Part shown: positions 48,601-56,236 of the stretch, piece by piece | Numbering within the stretch: position 1 is the stretch's first letter | Layout: every line of letters starts with the position of its first letter | Assembly (NCBI GenBank): GCA_038740345.1 | Contig: JAVYMA010000012.1 | Coordinates: 1 to 62,187 of the forward strand | DNA from: Methanomassiliicoccales archaeon | GTDB taxonomy: Archaea; Thermoplasmatota; Thermoplasmata; Methanomassiliicoccales; UBA472 | Length of the DNA stretch: 62,187 nucleotides | Reading direction: 5' to 3' | Program-made: the position numbers and the translations under genes | Notes under the pieces: generated by a model | Database searches by the model: none | Told to the model about the DNA's origin: nothing | Seen by the model: the letters and a program-made list of their open reading frames with translations, nothing else

Positions 48601-51600
48601 CAGCGTGATCGCTCCCTTTGGCGATGTCGATGTGGTCTTCTCCATGGGCAATCTAGATAAGAGATTGCTTTATGCCAGTGAACTTCAGCGCGTTAAATAC
48701 CATGTGACTTACGCTCAGGCCATGAGACAAACGGACTACATAATCGATGGAGATGTCACTATTACCAGCGCCAATTTGAAGGGGAAGGTATACTGGGATA
48801 TGGATGGTGACGGGTCCTATGACTCAGCTCAAGATGAAATTATATCTGGGGCTAGGGTGATAGCCACTAATGAATCCCTAGGCTTCAGGGTGGAGGCCGT
48901 CACCACCTCCATGGGATATACCATTAACAACGTGCCCGCGGTCTCTGCGGATGTGTACGCGATAGTTGAAGGCCACCCAACCACCAAGAAGCCAACACAA
49001 ATACTTCCATTGGCAGATACCACTGTGGACATCGGCATCAAACCTAGCTCGATCGGCGGGACCGTGAAATATGATGACGGAACCCCCGCTCCTGGCTTTA
49101 GAATCGTTCTCTCTGATAAGATCAATGGGACAGTTAGCACGAAAAGCACCGACGATTCAGGCGCCTTCTCTTTCGAGGGCTTGATGTATGGCGAATATGA
49201 GATAAGCTCAGGGATGCCTGGCACTACCTTTGGTCCGTTACAGATTAAGCTTAGCGAAGGGGAGAAAGTCAACAAACAGCTCATAGTTTATCCATCCTCA
49301 ATACTCCGAGGACAAGCATGGCTCACTACGGGAATAGTAGCCTCCAATGCCACAATCCTCTTGCAGAACGAGGATTTAAACGTGGTAATACGTGCGGATC
49401 GCTCGGGTCGCTATTCAGTGGAATTGCCGCAGGGCACCTATAACCTATATTCTACCTTTGTCTCCGAAGGCAGGGATATGGCGGTTCTTAAGGAGTTAAC
49501 TCTCATGCCTGGCGAAAACTCATTCGATCCTCTGTTAGTCCCTGCTAGTTATTTGAAGGGGAAGGTTCAAGGCATCTCCTCTCTTGAAGGTTTGACTGTA
49601 CTGTTCCAGTCGCGAAGCAGTGGCGCTTCATTGTCTGCCAAGACGAACGAGACTGGGAATTTTGGGGTGATACTTCCTAATGATATCTATTTCGTGCAGA
49701 TGGGTGAAGAAGGAGGAGCCTATTGGAACGACCTGACAGTGGCTTCTTCAACCAGTCTGATTATTAATCTGGCCAGTGCGGCTAAGGTAAATGGCTATGT
49801 CTGGTATGACAAAAATGGCGATGGAGCAAGAAGTTGGGATGAAGGGCTAGAAGGCGTGAGAGTGGAAATCAGAGACGCTGATGGAAGGAGCATATCCAAG
49901 CTCAGTGGGGCAGGAGGGAATTATGAGTTCTATCTTGTCCCGGGCAGGTCGTTCTCTATACTGGTTAGCGAAGAAGGTTTTGCTAGCTTTGTAAAATCCT
50001 TCGAACCCTTGACATCCTCATCCAACACGGATATCCAATTGAAGGCCTTAAACCGAACAGTAAGCGGCACGGCCAAGATTTCGGGGACGGGCATAGAAGG
50101 AATAGTGATAAGATTCGAATCGATATCGGGTGATGCAATTACCAAAGTGGTCCAGACCTCAACCTTGGGGACTTTCTCGGTGCAATTGCATCCTGGCTCT
50201 TATCGCATAAGGGTGGATCAGGATACTGTGGTGGGGGACAACTCATCGCGATATCAATATGAAGGAAATCTCACAGTGGAAATAGGCAAGGACCCCTCCC
50301 CCTTGACGCTTGATCTGGTGAAGCGCTATCTGGTAACAGGAACTATTGCTCCGGATCGAGGTTCCTTAGCTACCATAAGCATATACGGTCCAGATGTAAG
50401 GAGCTTGAGAGCGCAGACCTCCTTCAGCATCTATCTACAAGCAGGAGAATATGGCTTCTATTCTTTAGTGGAGAGGCTTGGAGCGAGATATGCAGCTATC
50501 GCAAGCGTGACAGTCGGTCCTTATGAAATTAATAATGTAAATCTGGTGACGGCTCAAGCATATTCTATTCAGGGATCTGTGAGATTTGAGGGCAAGGCCA
50601 TAACGGGAAACGCTCCGGTGGTGATCAGCGCCGGCAGCGGTGGGAGTATGGAGCTTAAGACCACCCTTGCTGGCACCTTTACTACTTATCTGCCAGCAGG
50701 GGAATATATGGCTTCGGTAGATTTCCATACCACGGAAGCGATTAAAACCAGAACTAGGTACATACGCTACTTTGGAGATTTATCTTTCAATGTGGCAGGA
50801 AGTAAGTCTATTACCATCAATGTCGATAAGGCTCTTGACAACAGCACTCTGATTGGATCAGTTAGGGTTAATGGAGAGGCCGTGGCGGCGGTGCTGCAAT
50901 TTATTCCTGCTTCTTCCTCAGCAATTTGGGGAAATTTCACCGTGCCAGCTTCAAGCTTCACCGTAGATGTCGCGCCGGGGGAATACGCTATCTATGCTAG
51001 AGAATTGAGCGGTCCATCGGTATTCATGGGCAAAATGAACGTGCCACCCCGCTCATCCTCTTATCTGAATATCGATTTGGTCCCGGGCATTAAATTCTCT
51101 GGCACTACGTTGTTAAACGGAAGACCTGGCAACGCGCTATTAGAATTCAACAGCGCCAATTATGCTCAGGTGAAGAGTGGTCAAGATGGCAGCTTCGAAA
51201 TCTACCTACCTCAGGATGATTACATTGTGAAATGCACGGCTGAGGGCAGCGAAAAGGGAGTTGCCGTGGAATACGAGCTGGAATTTCCGTTGAAACTAAG
51301 GAATAACCAGATAAGCATAATAGATTTGAAGAAGGTGCCTAAGTACGGCGTAGACTTGAGCTGGGATGCAGCGGAGAAGCAGACCATAGCTCCCGGAGGG
51401 AATGTATCTTACAACTTACGCATCGTTAATACTGGCAACGTTGCTGATGTGTTCACCTTGAGCGCCTCTGGTTTCGCTACCGGATGGAGGGTTAGCTTCT
51501 CTCAGAACTCGGTCAACGTGGACTTTGGGCCCGATGGCGCACAATTGGTTACTGTTACGATTTATACACCCACTAACGCCAAAGTCATCCATCCGCCCAT

Positions 51601-52192
51601 CACTATTCGCGCACAATCGACCAAAGGGACAGCTTCGGACTCCGTAACAGTTGATGTCGGCATTGCCTCTCACCATGATGTCTGGCTCAATTATTCCTCG
51701 GCCTCGAGCACGTCAGGAAGCGAATACCTCTACAAGTTCACTTTCAAGAACGTGGGCAACGTAGATGATACTTATAACATCTCTATTCCTAACCTGTCGG
51801 AGCTTGCCTCTTGGGGGTGGAAGGCGGAGATAAGATCGGGAACCGGCCCCTGGTCCAGCTACATCTCATCCACTCTTGCAGCGAGCAATCAGGGTAATCT
51901 TGAACTAAGATTAATTCCGCTTCGAAGCAACCCGAATGCAAGGGTGACAATAGTCCTAACTATACAATCATTGAATTCTCCTTCCACGGTTAAGGTGCTG
52001 CAATTCGAGCCCTCCATGCCTAATTTCAATATTCCATTGGGAGGCCTAACAGTCACCGGACCGGGCGTGTTCACAGAGGTTCAGCAAGTTCCAACTAAAA
52101 CGGTTATCTTCATTGGATTGTTGGTGGCGGTCACAACTATCTTAATGGTATTCTCAGTGCAGAAGGGGGTATTCCGACGAAGAAAGCGCTGA
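45686..52192 (+). CDS. aglB: Oligosaccharyltransferase AglB with giant extracellular extension
   Basis: A 2168-residue STT3/AglB enzyme that transfers a lipid-linked glycan to Asn in N-x-S/T. Residues ~35-530 hold about 13 membrane helices with the acidic motifs GGSDSYYH (about 69-76) and QADHD (about 186-190); WWDYG is at 602-606. After ~930 a long extension follows: a carboxypeptidase-regulatory-like domain (~932-1000), SdrD-B-like repeats (VYWDMDGDGSYDS near 1032; VWYDKNGDGARSWDEGLEGV near 1370), many similar beta-sandwich repeats, a NEW3-like domain from ~1885, and a final membrane helix with RRRKR. Known AglB proteins are about 600-1000 residues. The extension has many N-x-S/T sites and may be its own substrate. 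Confidence 0.9.
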   Translation: MASMDGGSGRTVEKSRLNFLASFGKGRESWLNRNWRTVVVLLFVVLLAFFIRSYFVWGPSVENGFLVSGGSDSYYHQRVIDHISNTGQHLYIDPLLNYPGGMRNPRPPLFDWSVAVMGMIWSGLTGMAVSDGTGLALITATAVWGALTCIPMYMIGREAFNRKAGLVAAFLFALMPGHIERSVASQADHDAMILFFVVFAFYFLLRSLKTITGDRWVSNWKNYRSVLSGLKSYWKMNQVSLIYAALGGVCVAAVSFIWTGYMYVLIIVLVYFLLQLFINRFRNVDSLGVMMSVGVMLGLTFILAAPLYWTMDYWATWYDVPLLLFLAMIVVGLIFASTRDLPWTLVVPSFLILVTVALAALSFLAPNLFDAIITGQGYLVKSKLYSTISEAQAPSFSTLAMSFGIVTFWLALVGIGYAAIKVRKSLSPHFVFLIVWTGTAVFMAASAGRFLFNAAPAFAIMAGWIVVLIIDAVRFQDYPKGLENPTRPWRSPWPWFKSVFRPKYVMAFFFLFILVLVPNAWAAVDAGIPSEFKKQYDLQIYNAMPSILRPSNYDSVNGSQWYLGAFGFSLPLPSQYWPAAWSWYRYQDSYLPIYDRPAFLSWWDYGFEAIQAGQHPTVADNFQNGYNFAGNYITCTDETQAIAMLVIRCIEYNDLSEGSDVYNALMAHGVDAVKVRDILQNPSKYISVVLGNPETYGRFSSDLSSANAKYIAARVEMAKVGKSELVSLYNKIRAITGNNIGYFAIDSRLFPFTATGYNIFYAPAKLSDHVIDKGSNAPVDFYQIYAVVIQNGQQRTVPLGEITADMTIIDYKIEYTQAFYQTMLYRAFMGYGPYDIGYTQQGIPGISGSLSNLPPMQGWNQSHFRMVYRTAYFNPFPSDQVANHSQAWRAISYDEALILKDKISRGEEIGVVDTSAYSLTQGVVFVQYYDGAIIQGQVRTASGLPYPNVWVTVLDEYGIPHHYVRTDQNGYYSVIAPFGDVDVVFSMGNLDKRLLYASELQRVKYHVTYAQAMRQTDYIIDGDVTITSANLKGKVYWDMDGDGSYDSAQDEIISGARVIATNESLGFRVEAVTTSMGYTINNVPAVSADVYAIVEGHPTTKKPTQILPLADTTVDIGIKPSSIGGTVKYDDGTPAPGFRIVLSDKINGTVSTKSTDDSGAFSFEGLMYGEYEISSGMPGTTFGPLQIKLSEGEKVNKQLIVYPSSILRGQAWLTTGIVASNATILLQNEDLNVVIRADRSGRYSVELPQGTYNLYSTFVSEGRDMAVLKELTLMPGENSFDPLLVPASYLKGKVQGISSLEGLTVLFQSRSSGASLSAKTNETGNFGVILPNDIYFVQMGEEGGAYWNDLTVASSTSLIINLASAAKVNGYVWYDKNGDGARSWDEGLEGVRVEIRDADGRSISKLSGAGGNYEFYLVPGRSFSILVSEEGFASFVKSFEPLTSSSNTDIQLKALNRTVSGTAKISGTGIEGIVIRFESISGDAITKVVQTSTLGTFSVQLHPGSYRIRVDQDTVVGDNSSRYQYEGNLTVEIGKDPSPLTLDLVKRYLVTGTIAPDRGSLATISIYGPDVRSLRAQTSFSIYLQAGEYGFYSLVERLGARYAAIASVTVGPYEINNVNLVTAQAYSIQGSVRFEGKAITGNAPVVISAGSGGSMELKTTLAGTFTTYLPAGEYMASVDFHTTEAIKTRTRYIRYFGDLSFNVAGSKSITINVDKALDNSTLIGSVRVNGEAVAAVLQFIPASSSAIWGNFTVPASSFTVDVAPGEYAIYARELSGPSVFMGKMNVPPRSSSYLNIDLVPGIKFSGTTLLNGRPGNALLEFNSANYAQVKSGQDGSFEIYLPQDDYIVKCTAEGSEKGVAVEYELEFPLKLRNNQISIIDLKKVPKYGVDLSWDAAEKQTIAPGGNVSYNLRIVNTGNVADVFTLSASGFATGWRVSFSQNSVNVDFGPDGAQLVTVTIYTPTNAKVIHPPITIRAQSTKGTASDSVTVDVGIASHHDVWLNYSSASSTSGSEYLYKFTFKNVGNVDDTYNISIPNLSELASWGWKAEIRSGTGPWSSYISSTLAASNQGNLELRLIPLRSNPNARVTIVLTIQSLNSPSTVKVLQFEPSMPNFNIPLGGLTVTGPGVFTEVQQVPTKTVIFIGLLVAVTTILMVFSVQKGVFRRRKR

Positions 52193-52950
52193 TCATCGCC
52201 GCCGCGCTCATCCTTCTTCTGGCTAGCTGCGCTAATCTAGCACTAGTGGTACAAGCGGAGAATCCTCTTTACATCAAAGTAGAGGGCAGAAATGTGGTGG
52301 CAGTGAGGGAGGTCAACCCTTACGTCGTCACGGCCATAGGCGGACCCGCAGAGGTGCCTGGCGGTGGAAACTATAGTTTCTTGGTGACGGTCACGGGCAG
52401 GAATGCGGTAGATGCCCTGGTGTCTCCAGCGAATGGAGTAACGCCCACTGGCATATTCCGTTTTAACCTGACCGCTCCTTCCAGCGCTACAGATATGACC
52501 ATAACCGTGAATGTCACATCGACTGGGCCTTCTGGCAAAGTGAGTAAAATCTATAATTACTACGTCCGTTCGGTGGAGCCAATAGTTATCAGTGCTAAAG
52601 TGGTCAACCAAGGGAGCATAGAGGTCGAAGGTGTAGCCGTTCGCTTCTTTGCGGACGGAGTTCTACTGCAAGAGAAAAAAGTTGACATACCCGCAGGCGC
52701 CTCCAAGGTCGTAACATACAATTGGACCGAAAGCGTTTCACCAGGAGAGCATAGGATAAGAGTAGAACTGGATCCGCAGGGGCAATTCGTACGCTTCGAA
52801 TCCGGAGGAACGATCTTCGAGCAGACCATTTGGGTCGGAGGGACCGATTGGGCTAATTTCAACGCTATATTGATAGGCTTGATCATCCTGCTAGGCCTGC
52901 TGGCTTACCTCGTTTATAAAAGGCCAACGACAAAACGGCGTAGAAGATGA
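52171..52950 (+). CDS. Membrane-anchored surface protein with CARDB-like domain
   Basis: The only canonical start (GTG 52246) would remove the export signal. The frame is open further upstream and encodes a clear signal sequence, KKALIIAAALILLLASCANLA split by a lipobox-like LASC, so translation probably starts at a rare codon: ATT 52171 (after AAGGGGG) or CTG 52189. The body has beta-sandwich repeats with several N-x-S/T sites (NYSF, NLTA, NVTS, NWTE). It then has a CARDB-like part (KVVNQGSIEVEGVAVRFFAD) and a C-terminal membrane helix with KRRRR. It overlaps the end of aglB and should be co-expressed. The function is unknown. Confidence 0.65.
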   Translation: MPTKKALIIAAALILLLASCANLALVVQAENPLYIKVEGRNVVAVREVNPYVVTAIGGPAEVPGGGNYSFLVTVTGRNAVDALVSPANGVTPTGIFRFNLTAPSSATDMTITVNVTSTGPSGKVSKIYNYYVRSVEPIVISAKVVNQGSIEVEGVAVRFFADGVLLQEKKVDIPAGASKVVTYNWTESVSPGEHRIRVELDPQGQFVRFESGGTIFEQTIWVGGTDWANFNAILIGLIILLGLLAYLVYKRPTTKRRRR

Positions 52951-53141
52951 AAGAAGCATCCTTTTTATGAAGAAAATGAAGGTCTTCATGATTCGATGAG
53001 TAAAATTGCCTGTAGTCTTAAAGGAGGTTTCATTCATTTACTGCTTTGAAAGATGGAATTGAATAGCCTTCAATAAAATACTCGTGCTGGATAACACCTT
53101 CATTGTTCGAGGTCATGTGGAAGAATAGTACTGTTTTTACG

Positions 53142-53159
53142 TCCCCATTTTATAGGGGA
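53142..53159 (-). terminator. Hairpin after the translin-family gene
   Basis: TCCCC (53142-53146) and GGGGA (53155-53159) pair around an 8-base A/T loop, directly past the minus-strand stop codon. The rest of 52951-53160 has a T-rich CTTTTTATG and an ATGAAG/CTTCAT repeat near 52977 after the surface-protein gene, and no gene. Confidence 0.45.
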
Positions 53160-53160
53160 A

Positions 53161-53826
53161 TCAATCTCGATTCACTGACTCCTCTTTATCCAGCCTCTTA
53201 TACAAGGCTTCGATCTTATCGCCTAGCGTCTTGGCGCTTACTGCCACGGCGAGCTCTCCTCTCGTCTTTTCTAGAAGAGAACGGGCTATATCCTGCTTCC
53301 TTCGGATGGCAACTAATGCATCTGGATAATCAAAGCGCATTATTATCTGGAAGAACTCCTCCATCATATCCAGATGACGTGAGGCCGCTTCTATGTCACC
53401 TTCTCTAAGGGCTTCAAGGCAGAATCTCCTCAATTCCCCTATGCAATCCGCGAGACCTAACAGATAGGCAGTACTGGGAACGTTCAGTTCCTCGGGAGAT
53501 GGCATATCCTCACCTTTGACTATGGACAGCAGTATGGCCGCCTCAGCCAACTCCTGCATGGCATCTGATACGAGCCCAGAGCTGAAAATCTCTGGATGGT
53601 CAAGCAGGAGGCTTCTAAGCCTCTGCGACTCATCCATGGCCTCCGACATCATCTCCTCCGCATTCTCCCCCTTGTGTATGCTGTGCACCACGCTTCCAGA
53701 GAGGCGAATGATTGCCCGCGAGGACTTGATAGCTATCTCCCTAACTGTATCCTTCTCATCAAGTTTGCTCTGGATACGATTAGCTATCTCATCCAGGTTA
53801 CTCATGAAACGGCTAAACTGACTCAA
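53161..53826 (-). CDS. Translin-family predicted RNA-binding protein
   Basis: A 221-residue helical protein of the archaeal translin family (COG2178). It has KSSRAIIRLSGSVVHSIHKG, YLLGLADCIGELRRFCLEALREGD, and the family's signature ending FDYPDALVAIRRKQDIARSLLEKTRGEL. Translin and Trax form octamers that bind and, in some cases, cut RNA; archaeal members are little studied. It follows purD by 9 bases on the same strand. Confidence 0.87.
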   Translation of the reverse strand: MSQFSRFMSNLDEIANRIQSKLDEKDTVREIAIKSSRAIIRLSGSVVHSIHKGENAEEMMSEAMDESQRLRSLLLDHPEIFSSGLVSDAMQELAEAAILLSIVKGEDMPSPEELNVPSTAYLLGLADCIGELRRFCLEALREGDIEAASRHLDMMEEFFQIIMRFDYPDALVAIRRKQDIARSLLEKTRGELAVAVSAKTLGDKIEALYKRLDKEESVNRD

Positions 53827-53835
53827 GAATAAATA

Positions 53836-55164
53836 CTATTTCCTCAGGGATCGGATGCGCTCTATCTTCCTCTGAATCACCTCATGCTTGCCAATATCAT
53901 GGCGGACGTAGACCTCCTCCCCTGACACGAAGCGCAGGGCCCTCTCGCACTGTCTTTCTGCAGCATCGAGGCTTCGATCAATGCCGACCACCGCTACAGC
54001 TCTCGAAGAGGTTGTCAGCAGACGTCCATCCTCTTGGTTGACCGCCGCGTAGAACAGTTCCGCCCCGCATCGCCTAATCCCCTCCTCGTCTACTTTTATT
54101 GTGGTACCCGATTTGGCATTCAATCCATAACCGATCGGAACCACGTATTTGCATACCGTGGCTTCCTTCCTGAACAGGCATTTCTTATTCGATAGGTCTC
54201 CAAAAGCGATGCCCTGGCAGATTTCTAAGAAATCCGATTCGAGAAGAGGCAGGACGTTCATAGCCTCAGGGTCACCGAAACGGGCGTTGAACTCAATTAT
54301 CTTGGGCCCCTCAGCGGTCAACATGAATTGCCCGTAAAGAATTCCCTTATATGGGGTCCCTTCAGAAGCCAGCGCATCTATCGTTTTACGCATGGACATT
54401 ACTGCCTTCTCCTTCTCTGAAGAGGTTACGAAAGGCAGCAGATGGTCCTCGCCAGAGTATGAGCCCATTCCCCCTGTGTTATGACCTTTATCGCCTTCAA
54501 AAGCTCGCTTATGATCCTGCACCAATGGCATAGGGATAATATGCTTGCCGTCAGAGAAAGCCTGCAGGCTGAACTCCTCACCTTCGACCTTCTCCTCGAT
54601 TACCACCCTTCCTCCCCCTACACCTTTTTCGATCACTTCCTTGATGTATGCCAAGACCTCTGCTCTGTCTTTCAGGTGCTCTCCCTCAACCTTTACCCCT
54701 TTTCCTCCCGTCAACCCCTCCGGTTTCACAACAACCTGATGCTCAACGCTATCAAGGAAAGATTTAGCCTCTTCATATGATGAGAAGACGGCAAAAGCAA
54801 GATTTCCAGGAATTTTATAATTGGCAAGAAGGGCGCGGGCAAAACTCTTGCCAGTCTCTATGCGAGACGCTGACCTAGTGGGCCCAACGCATCTCACGCC
54901 TTTTTCCTCCAGGGCATCCACCACACCTGCTTCAAGGGGAGACTCCGGGCCTATGATGGCCAGCTCTACTCCCTTAGATGTGGCATATCTAACGATGGAA
55001 TCAACCTCTGTCTCGTTTAACAAAACGTATTCCTTAGAAGCCCTGATAATACCAGGATTTTTATTCTTTAAAATAGAATATATTTCAACATCTGATTTGG
55101 CCAAGGCTTTCACTATAGCGTGCTCCCTGCCTCCTCCACCAATCGCCAGGACTTTCATTCTCAT
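53836..55164 (-). CDS. purD: Phosphoribosylamine-glycine ligase
   Basis: A 442-residue ATP-grasp enzyme that joins phosphoribosylamine and glycine in purine synthesis. The N-terminal VLAIGGGGREHAIVKAL, ATP-grasp VVKPEGLTGGKGVKVEG, the HNTGGMGSYSG loop and KIIEFNARFGDPEAMNVLP are diagnostic. Length is normal. The start may be either of the first two Met (MRMKVLAIG). Confidence 0.95.
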   Translation of the reverse strand: MRMKVLAIGGGGREHAIVKALAKSDVEIYSILKNKNPGIIRASKEYVLLNETEVDSIVRYATSKGVELAIIGPESPLEAGVVDALEEKGVRCVGPTRSASRIETGKSFARALLANYKIPGNLAFAVFSSYEEAKSFLDSVEHQVVVKPEGLTGGKGVKVEGEHLKDRAEVLAYIKEVIEKGVGGGRVVIEEKVEGEEFSLQAFSDGKHIIPMPLVQDHKRAFEGDKGHNTGGMGSYSGEDHLLPFVTSSEKEKAVMSMRKTIDALASEGTPYKGILYGQFMLTAEGPKIIEFNARFGDPEAMNVLPLLESDFLEICQGIAFGDLSNKKCLFRKEATVCKYVVPIGYGLNAKSGTTIKVDEEGIRRCGAELFYAAVNQEDGRLLTTSSRAVAVVGIDRSLDAAERQCERALRFVSGEEVYVRHDIGKHEVIQRKIERIRSLRK

Positions 55165-55217
55165 ACCAGCAGGATAATCGTCGAACCAGTATTAATTCTT
55201 GAACTGAAGTTATAGGC

Positions 55218-55874
55218 TCACGAGATAAGATGCAATGCCTTCAGAAGTTCCTCCACCCCTTCCCCTGTCTTGGCGCTCGTTAGGTAGAGCTTTCCGGCTT
55301 TTCTCAACCTAGAATAGTCCCTCTTCAATCTCTCAATATCTGAATCAAGATGCGGGAGGAGATCTATTTTATTCAACACTGCCACCCCAGCTTCCAAGAA
55401 GATCATGGGGTGTTTGTTGATCATGTCATCCCCTTCTGTTGGTGAAATCACAACCATCCTTTCCTCCGTTCCCAAGGGGAAGTCGGCTGGACATACCAGA
55501 TTTCCAACATTCTCGATAAAAAGGACATCCAGATCCTCTAAGTTCAACTCCTGCAGAGCGTGACCAACTAAGTGCGCGTCTAGATGACATTCCTTCCCGG
55601 TATTCAAATTAACAGAAGGCACGCCCGCTTTCTTGAAAAGGCTATAATCATCCTCACCTGTGACATCTCCTGCGATGGCGGCTACTCTGACACCTCTGGC
55701 CCTCAATATGCGCGACATTCTCAATATGAGAGCGGTCTTTCCCGATCCTATAGAACCCATCACGTCCACGGATTTTATCCCCTTGGAACGAAGAAGCCGA
55801 AGATTTTCAGCCGCAAGTCGTCGATTCTCTGCCAGCACGTCAGTGCCCATATCGATTATAGTGGTTTTATGCAC
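55218..55874 (-). CDS. hypB: Hydrogenase/urease nickel-insertion GTPase HypB
   Basis: A 218-residue GTPase that delivers nickel for [NiFe]-hydrogenase maturation. Walker A is VMGSIGSGKTAL; the metal-site GKECHLDAHLVGHAL has the conserved Cys-His pair; FIENVGNLVCPADFPLG and NKIDLLPHL (G4) are typical. There is no N-terminal His-rich stretch. HypB presence suggests a nickel hydrogenase somewhere in the genome; its partner HypA is not in the window. It precedes purD by 53 bases. Confidence 0.93.
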   Translation of the reverse strand: MHKTTIIDMGTDVLAENRRLAAENLRLLRSKGIKSVDVMGSIGSGKTALILRMSRILRARGVRVAAIAGDVTGEDDYSLFKKAGVPSVNLNTGKECHLDAHLVGHALQELNLEDLDVLFIENVGNLVCPADFPLGTEERMVVISPTEGDDMINKHPMIFLEAGVAVLNKIDLLPHLDSDIERLKRDYSRLRKAGKLYLTSAKTGEGVEELLKALHLIS

Positions 55875-56236
55875 AGATTTGATAATGGGAATCCAGACTT
55901 AATCTTTACCCATTTCATCTCCCAATTGCAGAATTAGTTAGGAGCCCTCAATATTTTACAAAAATGGTTCTCTTGGCAATTATAGCTCATTTCGCAAAAT
56001 GATATCGTCAAATGATAATACATTCCTCTCGGGGGCTAGGTTCATTTTTATACAAAATTTAACTAAATATCAATCAACCCATAGCCAGGATATATGTTTC
56101 ATGAGCGCTCGAAACACTCTTTTTTTTAATGCGCTGGAAGAAGATTTAAGTAATAGGCAATTCAATAAACCCCTCAAGAATTAAAACACTTAGCTTCAGG
56201 AGGAAATAATTGTACCTCTTCTCGAGGTGGCGAGAT
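55875..56236. other. Gap between hypB and the beta-helix gene
   Basis: A/T-rich, with no gene. A strong TATA-like TTTTTATACAAAATTTAA at about 56045-56062 and a T-run at 56118-56126 are seen. AGGAGG (near 56200) and GAGGTGG (56225-56231) lie before the ATG at 56237, and the second is at the right distance for ribosome binding. The leader would be about 150-170 bases long. Confidence 0.5.

Noticed and set aside
49930-51676. Minus-strand open frames opposite the AglB extension, and those at 56955-60850 opposite the beta-helix gene
   Set aside because: They are short, lie inside well-supported repeat-protein genes on the other strand, and lack start signals.
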